NCBI RefSeq assembly: GCF_002836255.1
Contig: NZ_PJAU01000033.1
Span: forward strand, 248,001-312,000
Source of the DNA: Colwellia sp. 75C3
GTDB lineage: Bacteria > Pseudomonadota > Gammaproteobacteria > Enterobacterales > Alteromonadaceae
DNA length: 64,000 nt
Reading direction: 5' to 3'
This document shows positions 28,601 to 37,700 of the stretch, one piece after another. How positions within the stretch are numbered: the stretch's first letter is position 1; every line of letters begins with the position of its first letter. The notes beneath the pieces are model-generated. The model was not told where the DNA came from, did not search any database, and was given only the letters and a program-made list of their open reading frames with translations. The position numbers and the translations under genes are program-made.

Positions 28601-29094
28601 CTATCCTCAAAAAAGTAGCAAGATAATCTGGTTGATACTCCCCAAAGACTTTCTCCACAGTTTACTTTCAGGTTATCAAGTAAATGATGCGCTTCTTCGA
28701 AATTACCTTTTAAGATTGCATTTTCAATATCAATTTTTATGTGAATAAAGAATGATAGCTCTTGAGAAAAGCAAGTTAACGTAGCAAAAATCCAGCTTAA
28801 GTTATCATCTATAGTTGAACTAGAGTTATACCCCAAAGGTATACTTCTAATATCTAAACTAGGGTTGATTATTGATGCTTTAACTGCTTTATAGAATGAC
28901 TCTGTTTGAAGCATATCTCGGTATAAATGAACGGCCTGTATCTCATTTATGGAGTTCTCTCTAATGTGCTCTATTATTTGATAGAGTAATTCATTAGGCA
29001 CAATATCCATCCCATAAATCAACTTTTTATAAATCAGCAACGCTGAATTCTTTTTAGAAGTTAAGCTAGTTCCTTTCTTCTTCTTTCTCACCAA
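25627..29094 (-). CDS. dtcA: large helical-repeat sensor with GHKL histidine-kinase ATPase domain (DtcA-like)
   Basis: The first 700 or so of 1155 residues are alpha-helical and TPR-like, with no membrane segment, suggesting a cytoplasmic sensor. The C-terminus is a GHKL ATPase: N box IQENSVKH (E1042, N1043) and G box DTGSGI (1105-1110). A candidate phospho-acceptor is H802 in VGFRHGEIVNHF, ahead of a helical region; it is not a standard H-box. This is the layout reported for the Detocs sensor kinase. The start is TTG at 29094 or GTG at 29091, behind a strong AAAGGGGAATCAA. The gene is visibly AT-rich and rich in Ile, Asn and Lys compared with its neighbours, which fits a horizontally acquired defence operon. 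Confidence 0.78.
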   Translation of the reverse strand: MVRKKKKGTSLTSKKNSALLIYKKLIYGMDIVPNELLYQIIEHIRENSINEIQAVHLYRDMLQTESFYKAVKASIINPSLDIRSIPLGYNSSSTIDDNLSWIFATLTCFSQELSFFIHIKIDIENAILKGNFEEAHHLLDNLKVNCGESLWGVSTRLSCYFFEDRDSEILKFRSDLPDDINTTSSTSILFEVAKSRTSTTYQYYLSSLSRQREDLRAEGLSAYEDLIKFRYNFEPSENYNDYRVFIGGYANSRLCDLYSFFLRTLRYCYINQINLDKTLKEIRRSDSKFNDYELTLALGKFDQLNNTNEKLNSITIDNTVSEIFDAYIAENFDEVIRLANIALTERPSLSIIYEIVAKSINYTSEKLEVTGPLSDIIECISNLYNKYGIHYNVKKLSKIFLNLKQCDWAYHLKAQVYKYEISDRKGISKQYNFADMVQVNLNPFDLDNITKLLNTPELKKELFEYYGEYSFINESLKVNADNLAISKNIPIWRFLKLKADYAFHNCQYEESTELYNKLLAIDCPHFCSHEVQSRLIESYFLNSEYDLVINKLSEVLLAGFEPSLFPLKEVSKYIIFNIKYNTDIKLLEACAVILHYYNTEFSEDDISQEISNISENLIRVLGFDSLDSLEKLTINDWPVQPLILTHVLTIDVLDGFIRLFDDDIDVYIARIKICSNLLRDLDSEEQSTLYRYILNEYNSAFNRMVLYVCSSDEIEGRIQVDKESLKVLLLDELDSDYSLLKDMDILEEDFKRIALADHKNVVTISGSKFHLKLTDMIAKIFKEYTVNKLFGLDNSLNVGFRHGEIVNHFWAPLKSNKIAGRKLEDGTFNVEAIFEDYKLYDHEVLNNIKNSYSSFLKDIDQTLIGFRNLCHVDSGEDVTNVERLFGYPIKTKLLDFVVELYKEGASLQQIIEEVFDMLDDKTDLILSKIKNKNLPEFRNILLEKFANFIDNMEFVPRNFEKKINLAKAQCEDRFDKLDNWFAWSGDPKSPFVLGAANHKAKELVSSLYPTIKIDYEIIDTATFIISSPYFTSFATLFSLIQENSVKHCGYDEHLSITESFLGNGDKFYIKYSNDVHPSKVCALKAKIEEINENLAGNIIDKAAKDTGSGIYKIKSILDNRIKLRNQMHVLLENNRFNIVIEIFDIEKIKYEDLNS

Positions 29095-29100
29095 TTGATT

Positions 29101-29204
29101 CCCCTTTAGTCAGTAATGTACTAAGAATGCAAAATAGTATTAAGTAAACCAGAATATTAACAATGTACTAGCTATTATTCTTTATTAAATCCCCTCTAGT
29201 CAGT
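29101..29204. repeat. pair of 14-bp direct repeats in front of the Detocs operon
   Basis: CCCCTTTAGTCAGT at 29101-29114 recurs as CCCCTCTAGTCAGT at 29191-29204, 90 bp apart with one mismatch. AATGTACTA also occurs twice, at 29115-29123 and 29162-29170. The first long copy contains the dtcA ribosome site on the minus strand. They could mark a regulator site, a past small duplication or an island junction; no matching copy was noticed at the other end of the operon. Confidence 0.5.
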
Positions 29205-29272
29205 TCATAAAAAATTTGATGATTCGCTAGGGGAAATGGATTTTAACGGTCGTATTGTGCAAACTAAATTAT

Positions 29273-29908
29273 TTAATTAAACCTTTTTACATGCTTAACG
29301 TGTTGGTGGTTGGTTTTGAAACCTCGGGCTAATCGTCCACTTTCTATTTGACCGATAATACGAATGACTTCTTGGTTATTAAAAAATATGCCTTTTTTAT
29401 CTTTGATATATTCAATACCACCTCGTGCAAAACGCACGTTATCAGGCATTTTGGTTTTAAAGGTACTATCACCAATAAAGATAATGACTGAAAAAATGGT
29501 CTCATTCTTTATGTTCAAACAAGATTCTAACGTTTTGACATGTTTATAGTTTTGGTGCAATGGGTTTTGAAATTTAGATGTGTTTTTAAATATTTTTTGT
29601 GCCCACTGTTTTTGATTTTCGCTACCAAATATCCAACCTTTCATGTTCTTGGTTTCAACCACGAAAATTCCATATTTTGATACGATAATATGATCTATTT
29701 GGGTAGTGCCGTCATTCGTAGGTAGGGTTACATTCTTGATGAGGTGGTATTCATTCTTATCTAAGAAGAATTTGATAAGTAAGTTAACCTGCCACTCGCC
29801 AAGCACACCTTTAAACCAAGCTGATTTAATGACAGATGCGAATATAAACAGCGGGATAAGATACCAAATGCTACTAAGTAGCATATTAAGGTATATTGAT
29901 AAGTCCAT
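29273..29908 (-). CDS. NERD-domain protein with N-terminal membrane helix
   Basis: A membrane helix lies at about residues 9-28, followed by a NERD (nuclease-related) domain at about 34-150: GVLGEWQVNLLIKFFL, TQIDHIIVSKYGIFVVETKNMKG and WIFGSENQKQWAQ. The IDHI and VETK elements correspond to the PD-(D/E)XK-like core. The remaining C-terminal 50 residues are basic. NERD proteins are predicted nucleases often found near mobile or defence genes; activity here is not established. It follows the NYN/LOTUS gene by 33 bases, with an AAGGACA ribosome site, so the pair is probably cotranscribed. The Detocs operon begins about 180 bases downstream. Confidence 0.85.
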   Translation of the reverse strand: MDLSIYLNMLLSSIWYLIPLFIFASVIKSAWFKGVLGEWQVNLLIKFFLDKNEYHLIKNVTLPTNDGTTQIDHIIVSKYGIFVVETKNMKGWIFGSENQKQWAQKIFKNTSKFQNPLHQNYKHVKTLESCLNIKNETIFSVIIFIGDSTFKTKMPDNVRFARGGIEYIKDKKGIFFNNQEVIRIIGQIESGRLARGFKTNHQHVKHVKRFN

Positions 29909-29941
29909 TTAATTTGTCCTTGCTTCCATTTAATAACGGTC

Positions 29942-30658
29942 TTAAGCCGCAGCTTTGCTCTTTTTCTTGTCTCTAACCCAAAACACTGAACCGTTGGTTT
30001 TCTTCATTTCAAATAAGTCTATTGCTGAAAATAACTCACTTAGTTTCTTAAAGCCGTAATTACGTTGGTCGAATGAAGCATGGTTGGCGATGTGTGTACC
30101 CACGGGCCCTAATCTTGCCCAGCCGTCATCTTCTTCAACTGCGGAGATTGCCTGCCTAAGTAAATTCATTAATTTAGTATCACTTTTAATGCTAGGAGTT
30201 TGGATTGGTATAGGTTTATCTTTAGTGTCAACTTCATCAAGAAACAGAAATTTAGAACAGCTATTCACAAAAGCTGAAGGCGCTTTTCGTTCACCAAAGC
30301 CTAGTACTGTTTTTCCGTCAGCTAGCGCACGGGTGACGAGTGGGGTGAAATCACAATCAGATGAAACGAGGCAAATAGTATCAACATCCTTCGTGTAGAG
30401 GATATCCATAGCGTCTATAACTAGTGCTATATCAGTGGCATTCTTGCCTTTAGTTAAGTCAAATTGTTGAATTGGTTGGATAGCGTATTCGTGGAGAACG
30501 TCTTCCCAAGGCTTAATGCACGGGCTTTTCCAGTTACCGTAGGCTCTACGAATGTTAACAACACCATAGCGTGCTAGTTCAGATAAGATGATATCTATTT
30601 TAGATGCTGGCGCATTATCCGCATCGATAAATAATGCGATTTTTTCCTTATCTTTCAA
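29942..30658 (-). CDS. NYN-domain (LabA/DUF88-type) protein with C-terminal OST-HTH/LOTUS domain
   Basis: Residues 5-145 form a NYN/PIN-like nuclease fold with its acidic residues in FIDADNAP, KGKNATDIALVIDAMD and SSDCDFTPLV. Residues 160-235 match an OST-HTH (LOTUS) domain: LRQAISAVEEDDGWARLGPVGTHI and YGFKKLSELFSAI. NYN domains are predicted ribonucleases and LOTUS domains bind RNA or partner helicases, so an RNA-processing role is likely by family. The start is TTG behind AAAGGGAATTACG. It is the first gene of a pair with the NERD protein. Similar LabA-like proteins are also found outside defence contexts, so a defence role is only suggested by location. Confidence 0.88.
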   Translation of the reverse strand: MKDKEKIALFIDADNAPASKIDIILSELARYGVVNIRRAYGNWKSPCIKPWEDVLHEYAIQPIQQFDLTKGKNATDIALVIDAMDILYTKDVDTICLVSSDCDFTPLVTRALADGKTVLGFGERKAPSAFVNSCSKFLFLDEVDTKDKPIPIQTPSIKSDTKLMNLLRQAISAVEEDDGWARLGPVGTHIANHASFDQRNYGFKKLSELFSAIDLFEMKKTNGSVFWVRDKKKSKAAA

Positions 30659-31149
30659 ACGTAATTCCCTTTAAACGTGTGGACTATTCCATAATGGTAC
30701 ATTTATGCCATATTTATATAGAATAGCAATGTTTTTCATGGGGATATGTAAGGATTTGTTGTTTTAAAATAACTTTACTAGGCTTATTAACAAAGCCTTC
30801 ACAACAAAAAATTATGAAGAAAACAGATGGGCAATAGCTAAATTTCAACTTCAAAGAAAGTTCTCCAGATATAATGCCAGAGAGTTATTAGGCCACCCAT
30901 AATAATTATTCATGATGTTCGTTAAATAACTACTAACTATCACTATTTCAATGGCGTTAATTTACTAGAATATGAAAAGATTGAATACGCATTAGATGTA
31001 ACTGTTTTAAGGTCTTTGTTACTGAGGTGTTCTAGTAACATGGCACAAGTGATTCATTAGAAAATATATGGAAAATAAATTTTGTCTAATGTCTCCAATT
31101 CGGCTTGCCGACATTATTTTCTAGCACTTTGTGAAGAACCACAGATAAA
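30659..31149. other. gene-free stretch between the NYN gene and the propeller receptors
   Basis: No convincing gene. It holds the leader of the NYN gene and, near 30930-31060, a short open plus-strand frame of about 40 codons that begins without a start and could be a decayed gene end. The last bases (from about 31140) resemble the 3' flank of the paralogous receptor gene at 34770. Confidence 0.5.
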
Positions 31150-34100
31150 TTAGTCCCACTTCAGCAGTGATTTATTTTTTATCGAGCTCTCTACGGATAA
31201 TTGTTTTACATCAATTAAGCTTTGCGTCTTTTCTGTGATGTTTGTAAATAGGTGCTTTTCACTACAGTTAATATTACTCAAGCCAACCCATGCATTTCTA
31301 TTGGATTTTTTAGCGGCATATAAACAATGATCTGCTATGTCTACAACATGCTCCCAATCTAAACACTCAGGCTGCTCTAGCAAAAATGGATAACTGGCAT
31401 AACCGATTGAGCATGTTTTTGATATAACGTTGCCTTGCCCTATATCAAAGCTATGTTGCTCAACGCCGTTACGTAATCTTTCTGCAAGCTCTGAAGCACT
31501 ATTTCTATCGGTAAAACGCGCAATGACAAGGAACTCTTCGCCGCCCCATCGCACTAAGTAATCTGTTGTCCGAAATACACTTGCCAGAATGTCTTTAATT
31601 TGAATTAGCACGGCATCACCGGCGCTATGACCATAAACGTCATTCACTTGTTTAAAATAATCTAAATCGATTAAAAAGAAAATAAGGTCGGAGTCGCTCC
31701 GTCTTTCCGCAATGTTGAGGCTCTTAGTTTTACTGTTTTGTCGTAAAATAAGGTTGATATCGTTTTGTAAATTATGGACTAAAAAATGTCTATTTCTCAA
31801 ACCGGTTAATTGGTCTGTTAAACTGATTTCTTCTAGTTGAGCGTTTACTTTTTCTAGTTGATTATTTACCGCCGCTAAATTCTCATTAGATGACTGTAAT
31901 TCCACTGTTCGCGCTACAACTTTACTCTCTAATTGCGCATTAAGTTGATGTGCTAAAAGTACTTTTTTCTGTTGAGAACGCATAAATGCCCAAACTAAAC
32001 TCAGTAAGAAAAGTCCGTACAAGGTATATGCCCACCAGGTTTTCCAATAGGGGGGTAATACAGTAATCTTTAATGACGTGCCGGCTTCATTCCAGTAACC
32101 ATCAGCATTGCTCGCTTTTACCTTAAAGGTATAATCACCGTTAGGAAGGTTGGTATAGTTCGCTCTACGGTTTTTATAGTCTGTGTGGACCCAGTTTTCA
32201 TCCCAACCGACTAACTGATAGGCAAATTGATTCTTTTTAGCGTTAGTAAAATGTAATGCTGAAAACTCAAAAGCAATAACATTGTCTCTATGGGTCAATG
32301 TAATGGATTCGGTGTGATGGATCGCTTGTTTTAAGCTAAAGGCCGTACTATTTTGGGTTACAGCGCTTTCCGTTTGACTTTTGATTGCTTGTTGGTCAAT
32401 TGGAATGATTAGCACTGATTTATTTACCAGCAGCATATCAGCGATAATGACCTTAGGTGGTTTAATATCATCGGTTATATTTTCAGGGAAAAATCGGTTA
32501 AAGCCATTAATTCCGCCAAAAAACAATTCGCCTGTTTTACTTTTAAATGAAGCACCAAAGTTAAACTCGTTACTTTGCAGGCCATCACCAACATCATAAT
32601 TCTTAAACGTTTCTGCTATGGGGTCCATGCGTGATAATCCCTGGTTAGTACTTAGCCATATAAAGCCTTGATTATCTTCTTCAATTTTATAAACAACATT
32701 GTTAGCTAAGCCATGTTTAGTACTGTAATTTGTGAATTTTTTTGTTTTAGTATTAAACCTATTTAGCCCCATAGCGGTACTAACCCAAAGGTCACCTTGG
32801 CTGCTTTCTAAAATATCGTAAACAATGTCATGACTTAAGCTATTCGGGTCATCAGCTTCGTGCAGGTAATGGGTAAACTGTTGGGTTTTTGTATTAAAAT
32901 GATTGAGACCACCACGTGTTCCAAGCCAAAGGTTATTTTGGTTATCTTCTAAAATGGTGTAAACAATATCATGACTTAAACTGTTTGGATTATTAGCTTG
33001 GTGATGGTATCGGGTAAATTTTTTACTTTTTGGATTGAAATGATTAAGACCATTATTTGTGCCAATCCATAGATTATCTTTACTGTTTTGAATAATGCTC
33101 CATACAGTATCGTTACTTATACTATTCGGCTCATCCGCTTGGTGGCGATAATGGGTAAATGTTTTATTTTTTGTATTAAAGTGACTGAAACCAATATATG
33201 AGCCAGTCCAAAGGTTACCTTGGTTGTCTTCCATAATGCTTCTAACATTATTATTACGTAAACTATTTGGGTTACTTCGCTGATGGTGGTAATGACTAAA
33301 TTGTAGCTTTTTTGAATCAAAGTGGTTGAGACCACCGTCGTCAGTTCCCACCCAGACGTTACCTTTGCTATCCTCTATCATGCTCCAGATATCGTTAGAC
33401 GTTAAACTATTAGCGTTATTGACCTGATGACGATAATGATTAAACACTATTTTTTTTGTATTAAAATAACTGAGACCACCAGCAGTGCCAATCCAAAGAT
33501 TGCCGTTGCTGTCTTCGATAATGCTATTTATTTCGTTATCACTTAAACTGCTGGGATCACTTTTATTATGGCGGTAATGGGTAAACTTTTTATTTGTTGT
33601 ATTAAAATAGTTGAGACCGGAATTTCTTGTGCCAACCCATAGATTGCCTTGCTTATCATCTGTAATGGTATAAATAATATCACTACTTAAACTATTTGGG
33701 TCGTTGGCCTGATGATGGTAATGACTAAACTGCTTAGTTTTTGTATTAAAATGATTAAGACCACCCTGGGTACCAAGCCAAAGGTTATTGTGACTATCTT
33801 CTACAATGCTATGAACAGTGTCGTTACTTAAACTATTTTGGTCGTTGGCCTGATGACGGTAATGAGTAAATTTTTTAGTTTTTGTATTAAAATGATTAAG
33901 GCCTGCGTCAAGCGTACCGATCCAAAGATTACCTTGATCGTCTTCTACAATAGATCTAACTTGGTCATCACTTAAACTATTAGCATAATTTTTCTGATGG
34001 CGATAATGGGTAAACTGTTTCGTTTCTTTATTAAAGTAATTCAGGCCCCCATCGGTACCTATCCACAGGTTACCTTGGCTATCTTCTATAATGCTCCTGA

Positions 34101-34506
34101 CATCGGTATTACTTATACTGTTAGGATTATTGGTGTCAGGGCGGTAATGGGTAAACTGTTCGTTTTTTGTATTAAAATAATTAAGTCCACCACCACGAGT
34201 GCCAATCCAAAGATTTCCTTCTCTATCCTCGGTAATAATTGAAATGTAATTATGGGAGAGTGAACTGCTGTTATTCATCTTTTTTTGAAAAATCTTTAAG
34301 CTATAACCATCATATCTGATCAGTCCATCCTGTGTTCCCCACCATAAGAAACCGGTGCTATCTTGCAGCATATAGTGCACAGAATTTTGAGGTAAGCCAT
34401 CTTCAATAGTGAAATGTTTAAAACGAATTGAAGGGGCTTGCGCGCTAACTAGAGAAGAATAAGTTAGCATCAACATTAGGATTGTAAGAGAAATAACTCG
34501 ATTCAT
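31150..34506 (-). CDS. two-component-regulator propeller/Y_Y_Y receptor with GGDEF output (copy 1)
   Basis: A signal peptide (1-22) is followed by about 14 propeller blades of about 48 residues, each with a motif like EDSQGNLWIGT and GGLNHFNTKTKQFTHY, enough for two seven-bladed propellers. A Y_Y_Y domain follows (about 730-830), then one membrane helix near 840-860, a coiled coil and a GGDEF domain. The catalytic motif is RWGGEEF, with an RTTD inhibitory-site motif five residues before it, so active and feedback-controlled c-di-GMP synthesis is predicted. In HTCS-type receptors the propellers sense glycans or related ligands in the periplasm; the ligand here is unknown. A paralog of the same layout lies directly upstream. 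Confidence 0.9.
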   Translation of the reverse strand: MNRVISLTILMLMLTYSSLVSAQAPSIRFKHFTIEDGLPQNSVHYMLQDSTGFLWWGTQDGLIRYDGYSLKIFQKKMNNSSSLSHNYISIITEDREGNLWIGTRGGGLNYFNTKNEQFTHYRPDTNNPNSISNTDVRSIIEDSQGNLWIGTDGGLNYFNKETKQFTHYRHQKNYANSLSDDQVRSIVEDDQGNLWIGTLDAGLNHFNTKTKKFTHYRHQANDQNSLSNDTVHSIVEDSHNNLWLGTQGGLNHFNTKTKQFSHYHHQANDPNSLSSDIIYTITDDKQGNLWVGTRNSGLNYFNTTNKKFTHYRHNKSDPSSLSDNEINSIIEDSNGNLWIGTAGGLSYFNTKKIVFNHYRHQVNNANSLTSNDIWSMIEDSKGNVWVGTDDGGLNHFDSKKLQFSHYHHQRSNPNSLRNNNVRSIMEDNQGNLWTGSYIGFSHFNTKNKTFTHYRHQADEPNSISNDTVWSIIQNSKDNLWIGTNNGLNHFNPKSKKFTRYHHQANNPNSLSHDIVYTILEDNQNNLWLGTRGGLNHFNTKTQQFTHYLHEADDPNSLSHDIVYDILESSQGDLWVSTAMGLNRFNTKTKKFTNYSTKHGLANNVVYKIEEDNQGFIWLSTNQGLSRMDPIAETFKNYDVGDGLQSNEFNFGASFKSKTGELFFGGINGFNRFFPENITDDIKPPKVIIADMLLVNKSVLIIPIDQQAIKSQTESAVTQNSTAFSLKQAIHHTESITLTHRDNVIAFEFSALHFTNAKKNQFAYQLVGWDENWVHTDYKNRRANYTNLPNGDYTFKVKASNADGYWNEAGTSLKITVLPPYWKTWWAYTLYGLFLLSLVWAFMRSQQKKVLLAHQLNAQLESKVVARTVELQSSNENLAAVNNQLEKVNAQLEEISLTDQLTGLRNRHFLVHNLQNDINLILRQNSKTKSLNIAERRSDSDLIFFLIDLDYFKQVNDVYGHSAGDAVLIQIKDILASVFRTTDYLVRWGGEEFLVIARFTDRNSASELAERLRNGVEQHSFDIGQGNVISKTCSIGYASYPFLLEQPECLDWEHVVDIADHCLYAAKKSNRNAWVGLSNINCSEKHLFTNITEKTQSLIDVKQLSVESSIKNKSLLKWD

Positions 34507-34595
34507 TTTTTGGAAAAGCCATCATCAACGGAGAAAATATTTATTACATTGAGTGTAACTTATGAGATTGTATTTAGAGCATAATTCAGGCCGAA

Positions 34596-34634
34596 ATTAC
34601 AAATTAGAACAGCTTCATTAACGGGTGGGTTACA
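34596..34634. repeat. upstream block duplicated with the propeller receptor gene (copy 1)
   Basis: This 39-bp block, ending ACGGGTGGGTTACA, aligns without gaps to 38166-38204, ending ACGGGTTGGTTACA, at the same place upstream of the paralogous gene. Similarity also extends towards each start codon (ATCATCAACG near both). The shared block probably holds a common promoter or operator. Confidence 0.7.
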
Positions 34635-34782
34635 GTGTTTACAGTCTGAGTTATAGGCTTACATTCACTTACTTTTTGAGAGCGAAAACGTTGTGGTGCG
34701 ATTTGATCTATTCGCCTATTTTCTCTTGTTAGCAGGGGAGTATCTCATTACTGAGATATATAATGAGCCTATAACAGATAAA

Positions 34783-37700
34783 TTAGTCCCACTTCAGTCG
34801 TGATTTATCTGTTATCGAACTTTCTACGGCTAATTTTTTTAACTCAATTAAGTCTTGAGTTTTTCCGGTGATATTTGAAAATAGATTGTCTTCACTACAA
34901 TCAATATTATTCAATCCTACCCATGAATTTCTCTTCGATTTTTTAGCGGCATACATGCAATGGTCAGCTATATCTATAACTTGTTCCCACGCTAAACATT
35001 CAGGCTTATCTAATACAAAAGGAAAGCAAGCAAATCCTATTGAGCAGGTTTTCTTTAGGATCTCGCCTTGACCAATATCAAAATCATGCGCTTCAACAGT
35101 ACGTCTTAATTTTTCAGCGAGTTTAGGTGCATAGTCACGATTTGAAAATCGAGCGACGACTAAAAACTCCTCTCCGCCCCATCTTACTAAATGGTCACTT
35201 TTTCTAAATACTTGTTCTAATATCGATTGAATTTGAATTAATACCGCATCACCAGCACTATGACCATGAATATCATTAACTTGCTTAAAGTGATCTAAAT
35301 CGATTAAAAAGAAAATAAGATCTGACTCATTTGTCCTTTTATCCAAGTGATTAAACTTGCTAGGTGAGTTCATCCGTAAGATAAGATCTAGGTCGCTTTG
35401 TAAATTATTTTGTAAATAACGTCTATTTCTTAGACCTGTAAGCTGATCTGTTAAACTTAATTCTTCTAATTGAGTATTAGTAGACTGTAATTCGGCGGTA
35501 CGCTCCGCCACTTTATTTTCTAGTTGCGTATTGAGGTGTCGCTCAAAAATCACTTTTTTTCGTTGTGAATTAATAAAGGCAAGCACTAAGCTCAGTAAAA
35601 AAAGCCCAAACAAAGTATATGCCCACCATGTTTTCCACGGTGGAGGTAATATCGTAATATGTAATGACGTTCCATCTTTATTCCAGTAACCGTCAGCATT
35701 GCTCGCTTTCACTCTAAAAGTGTACTCGCCGTGAGGCAGATTAGTGTAAGTCGCTCTACGGTTTTTATAGTCGGTGTGTACCCAATTTTCATCCCAACCG
35801 ACTAACTGATAAGCAAATTGATTCTTTTTAGCGTTACTAAAATGTAATGCCGAAAATTCAAAGGCAATAATATTGTCTTTATGGGTCAATGTTATAGCTT
35901 CGGTAAGATGGATCGCTTGCGTTAAACTAAAGTGAGTGTTTTTTTCAGTGATTGGTTTGTCGATTGAAATAATAGGCACAGATTTATTTAATAACAGCAT
36001 ATCTGTTATAACTACAGTTGGAGGTTGGATGTCATCGATTATTTTCTCGGGAAAGAATCGGTTAAAACCTTTAATACCACCAAAAAACAACTCACCTGTT
36101 TTACTTTTAAAAGAAGCGGTAGAGTTAAACTCATTACTTTGCAGGCCATCACCTACATCATAATGGCTAAACGTTTCTGTTTTAGGGTCCATGCGTGTTA
36201 AGCCCTGATTAGTGCTTATCCATATATATCCTTGGTTATCTTCTTCAATACTATAAGCAATATTGTTCAGTAAACCATTTTCTGTATTGTAGCGTTTGAA
36301 TTTTTTTGTCTTGGTATTAAATAAGTTTAACCCTCTAGAAGTACCAATCCATAGGTTGCTGTGGCTATCTTCCATAATATGATTCACGGTGTTATTACTT
36401 AAACTATTGAGGTCATCTTCTTGATGGAGGTAGTTAGTGAAAATTTGTTTTTTTGTATTAAAATGAGTCAGACCACCACCATCAGTTCCGATCCAAATGT
36501 TACCTTGCTTATCTTCGGCCATGGTAAAAAGGTTGTCATGACTTAAACTATTTGGGTCATTGGCCTGATGACGATAACGGGTAAACTGTTGTGTTTTCGT
36601 ATTGAAATAATTAAGGCCACTATTTGTGGCAAGCCACAGGTTATTTTGCTTGTCTTTTAAAATATTCCAGACAACATCATCGCTTAAACTGTTCGGCTCA
36701 TTGATGAGATGACGGTAATGTTTAAATTCTTGTGTTTTACGATTAAAGTGATTTAATCCACCACCCACCGTAGCAATCCAAAGGTTACCTTGCTTGTCTT
36801 CTATAACTCTTCGAATATTGTCACTGTTTAAACTATTCGGGTTATCAGCTTGATGACGGTAATGAGTAAATTGTTTTTGTTTGGTATTAAAATGATTGAG
36901 ACCCCCACTACGTGTGCTAACCCAAACATCACCTTGGCTGTCTTCTGTAAGACTCCAAACATCGTCATCACTTAAACTATATGGGTCATTGGCCTGATGA
37001 TGATAATGGTTAAATAGTTCGTTTTTGGTATTAAAATGATTGAGGCCAGCACCCGTGCCAACCCACAGATTACCGTGGCTACCTTCTATAATACTATTAA
37101 CTACATCATCACTTAAACTGTGTATGTTATTACTCTGATTTTGGTAACGGATCACTTGTTCGCTTTTGATATTAAAGTGATTGAGACCACCCCCGGTACC
37201 GATCCAAAGGCTATCTTGGCTATCTTTTGTAATGCTATAAATCACGTCATCACTGAGACTATTCGAGTTATTGACCTGATGACGGTAATGGCTAAACTGT
37301 TTTTTTTGTGTATTAAAATGATTAAGGCCACCCTCGGTACCAATCCAAAGGTTGCCTTGGCTATCTTCAACGATGACATGAATACCGTTATTACTTAAAC
37401 TATTCGAGTCATTAGTCTGATGGCGGTAATGAGTGAACTGTTGGGTTTTGGTATTAAAATAATTGAGGCCACCTTTACGTGTACCAAGCCAAAGATTACC
37501 TTGGCTATCTTCTACAATACTTCTCACTTCGTTATGACTTAAACTGTTTGGGTTATTGACCTGATGTGGATAACGGGTGAACTGCTGGGTTTTGGTGTTA
37601 AAATGATTGAGACCACCATCGGTGCCAAGCCAAAGATTACCTTGGTTATCTTCAATAATGCTCCATACATCGTTATGACTTAAACTATTAGCGTTATTGG

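Noticed and set aside
29101..29204. Phage-type attachment sites flanking the defence operon
   Set aside because: The direct repeats lie 90 bp apart on one side only, and there is no integrase gene or tRNA nearby.
30930..31060. Short plus-strand open stretch as a pseudogene
   Set aside because: About 40 codons, no start and no recognised family; noted only as possible decay.
31500..34300. Regular repeats of about 144 bases suggesting an array
   Set aside because: The period is three times 48 residues and follows the propeller blades of a coding sequence; it is not CRISPR.
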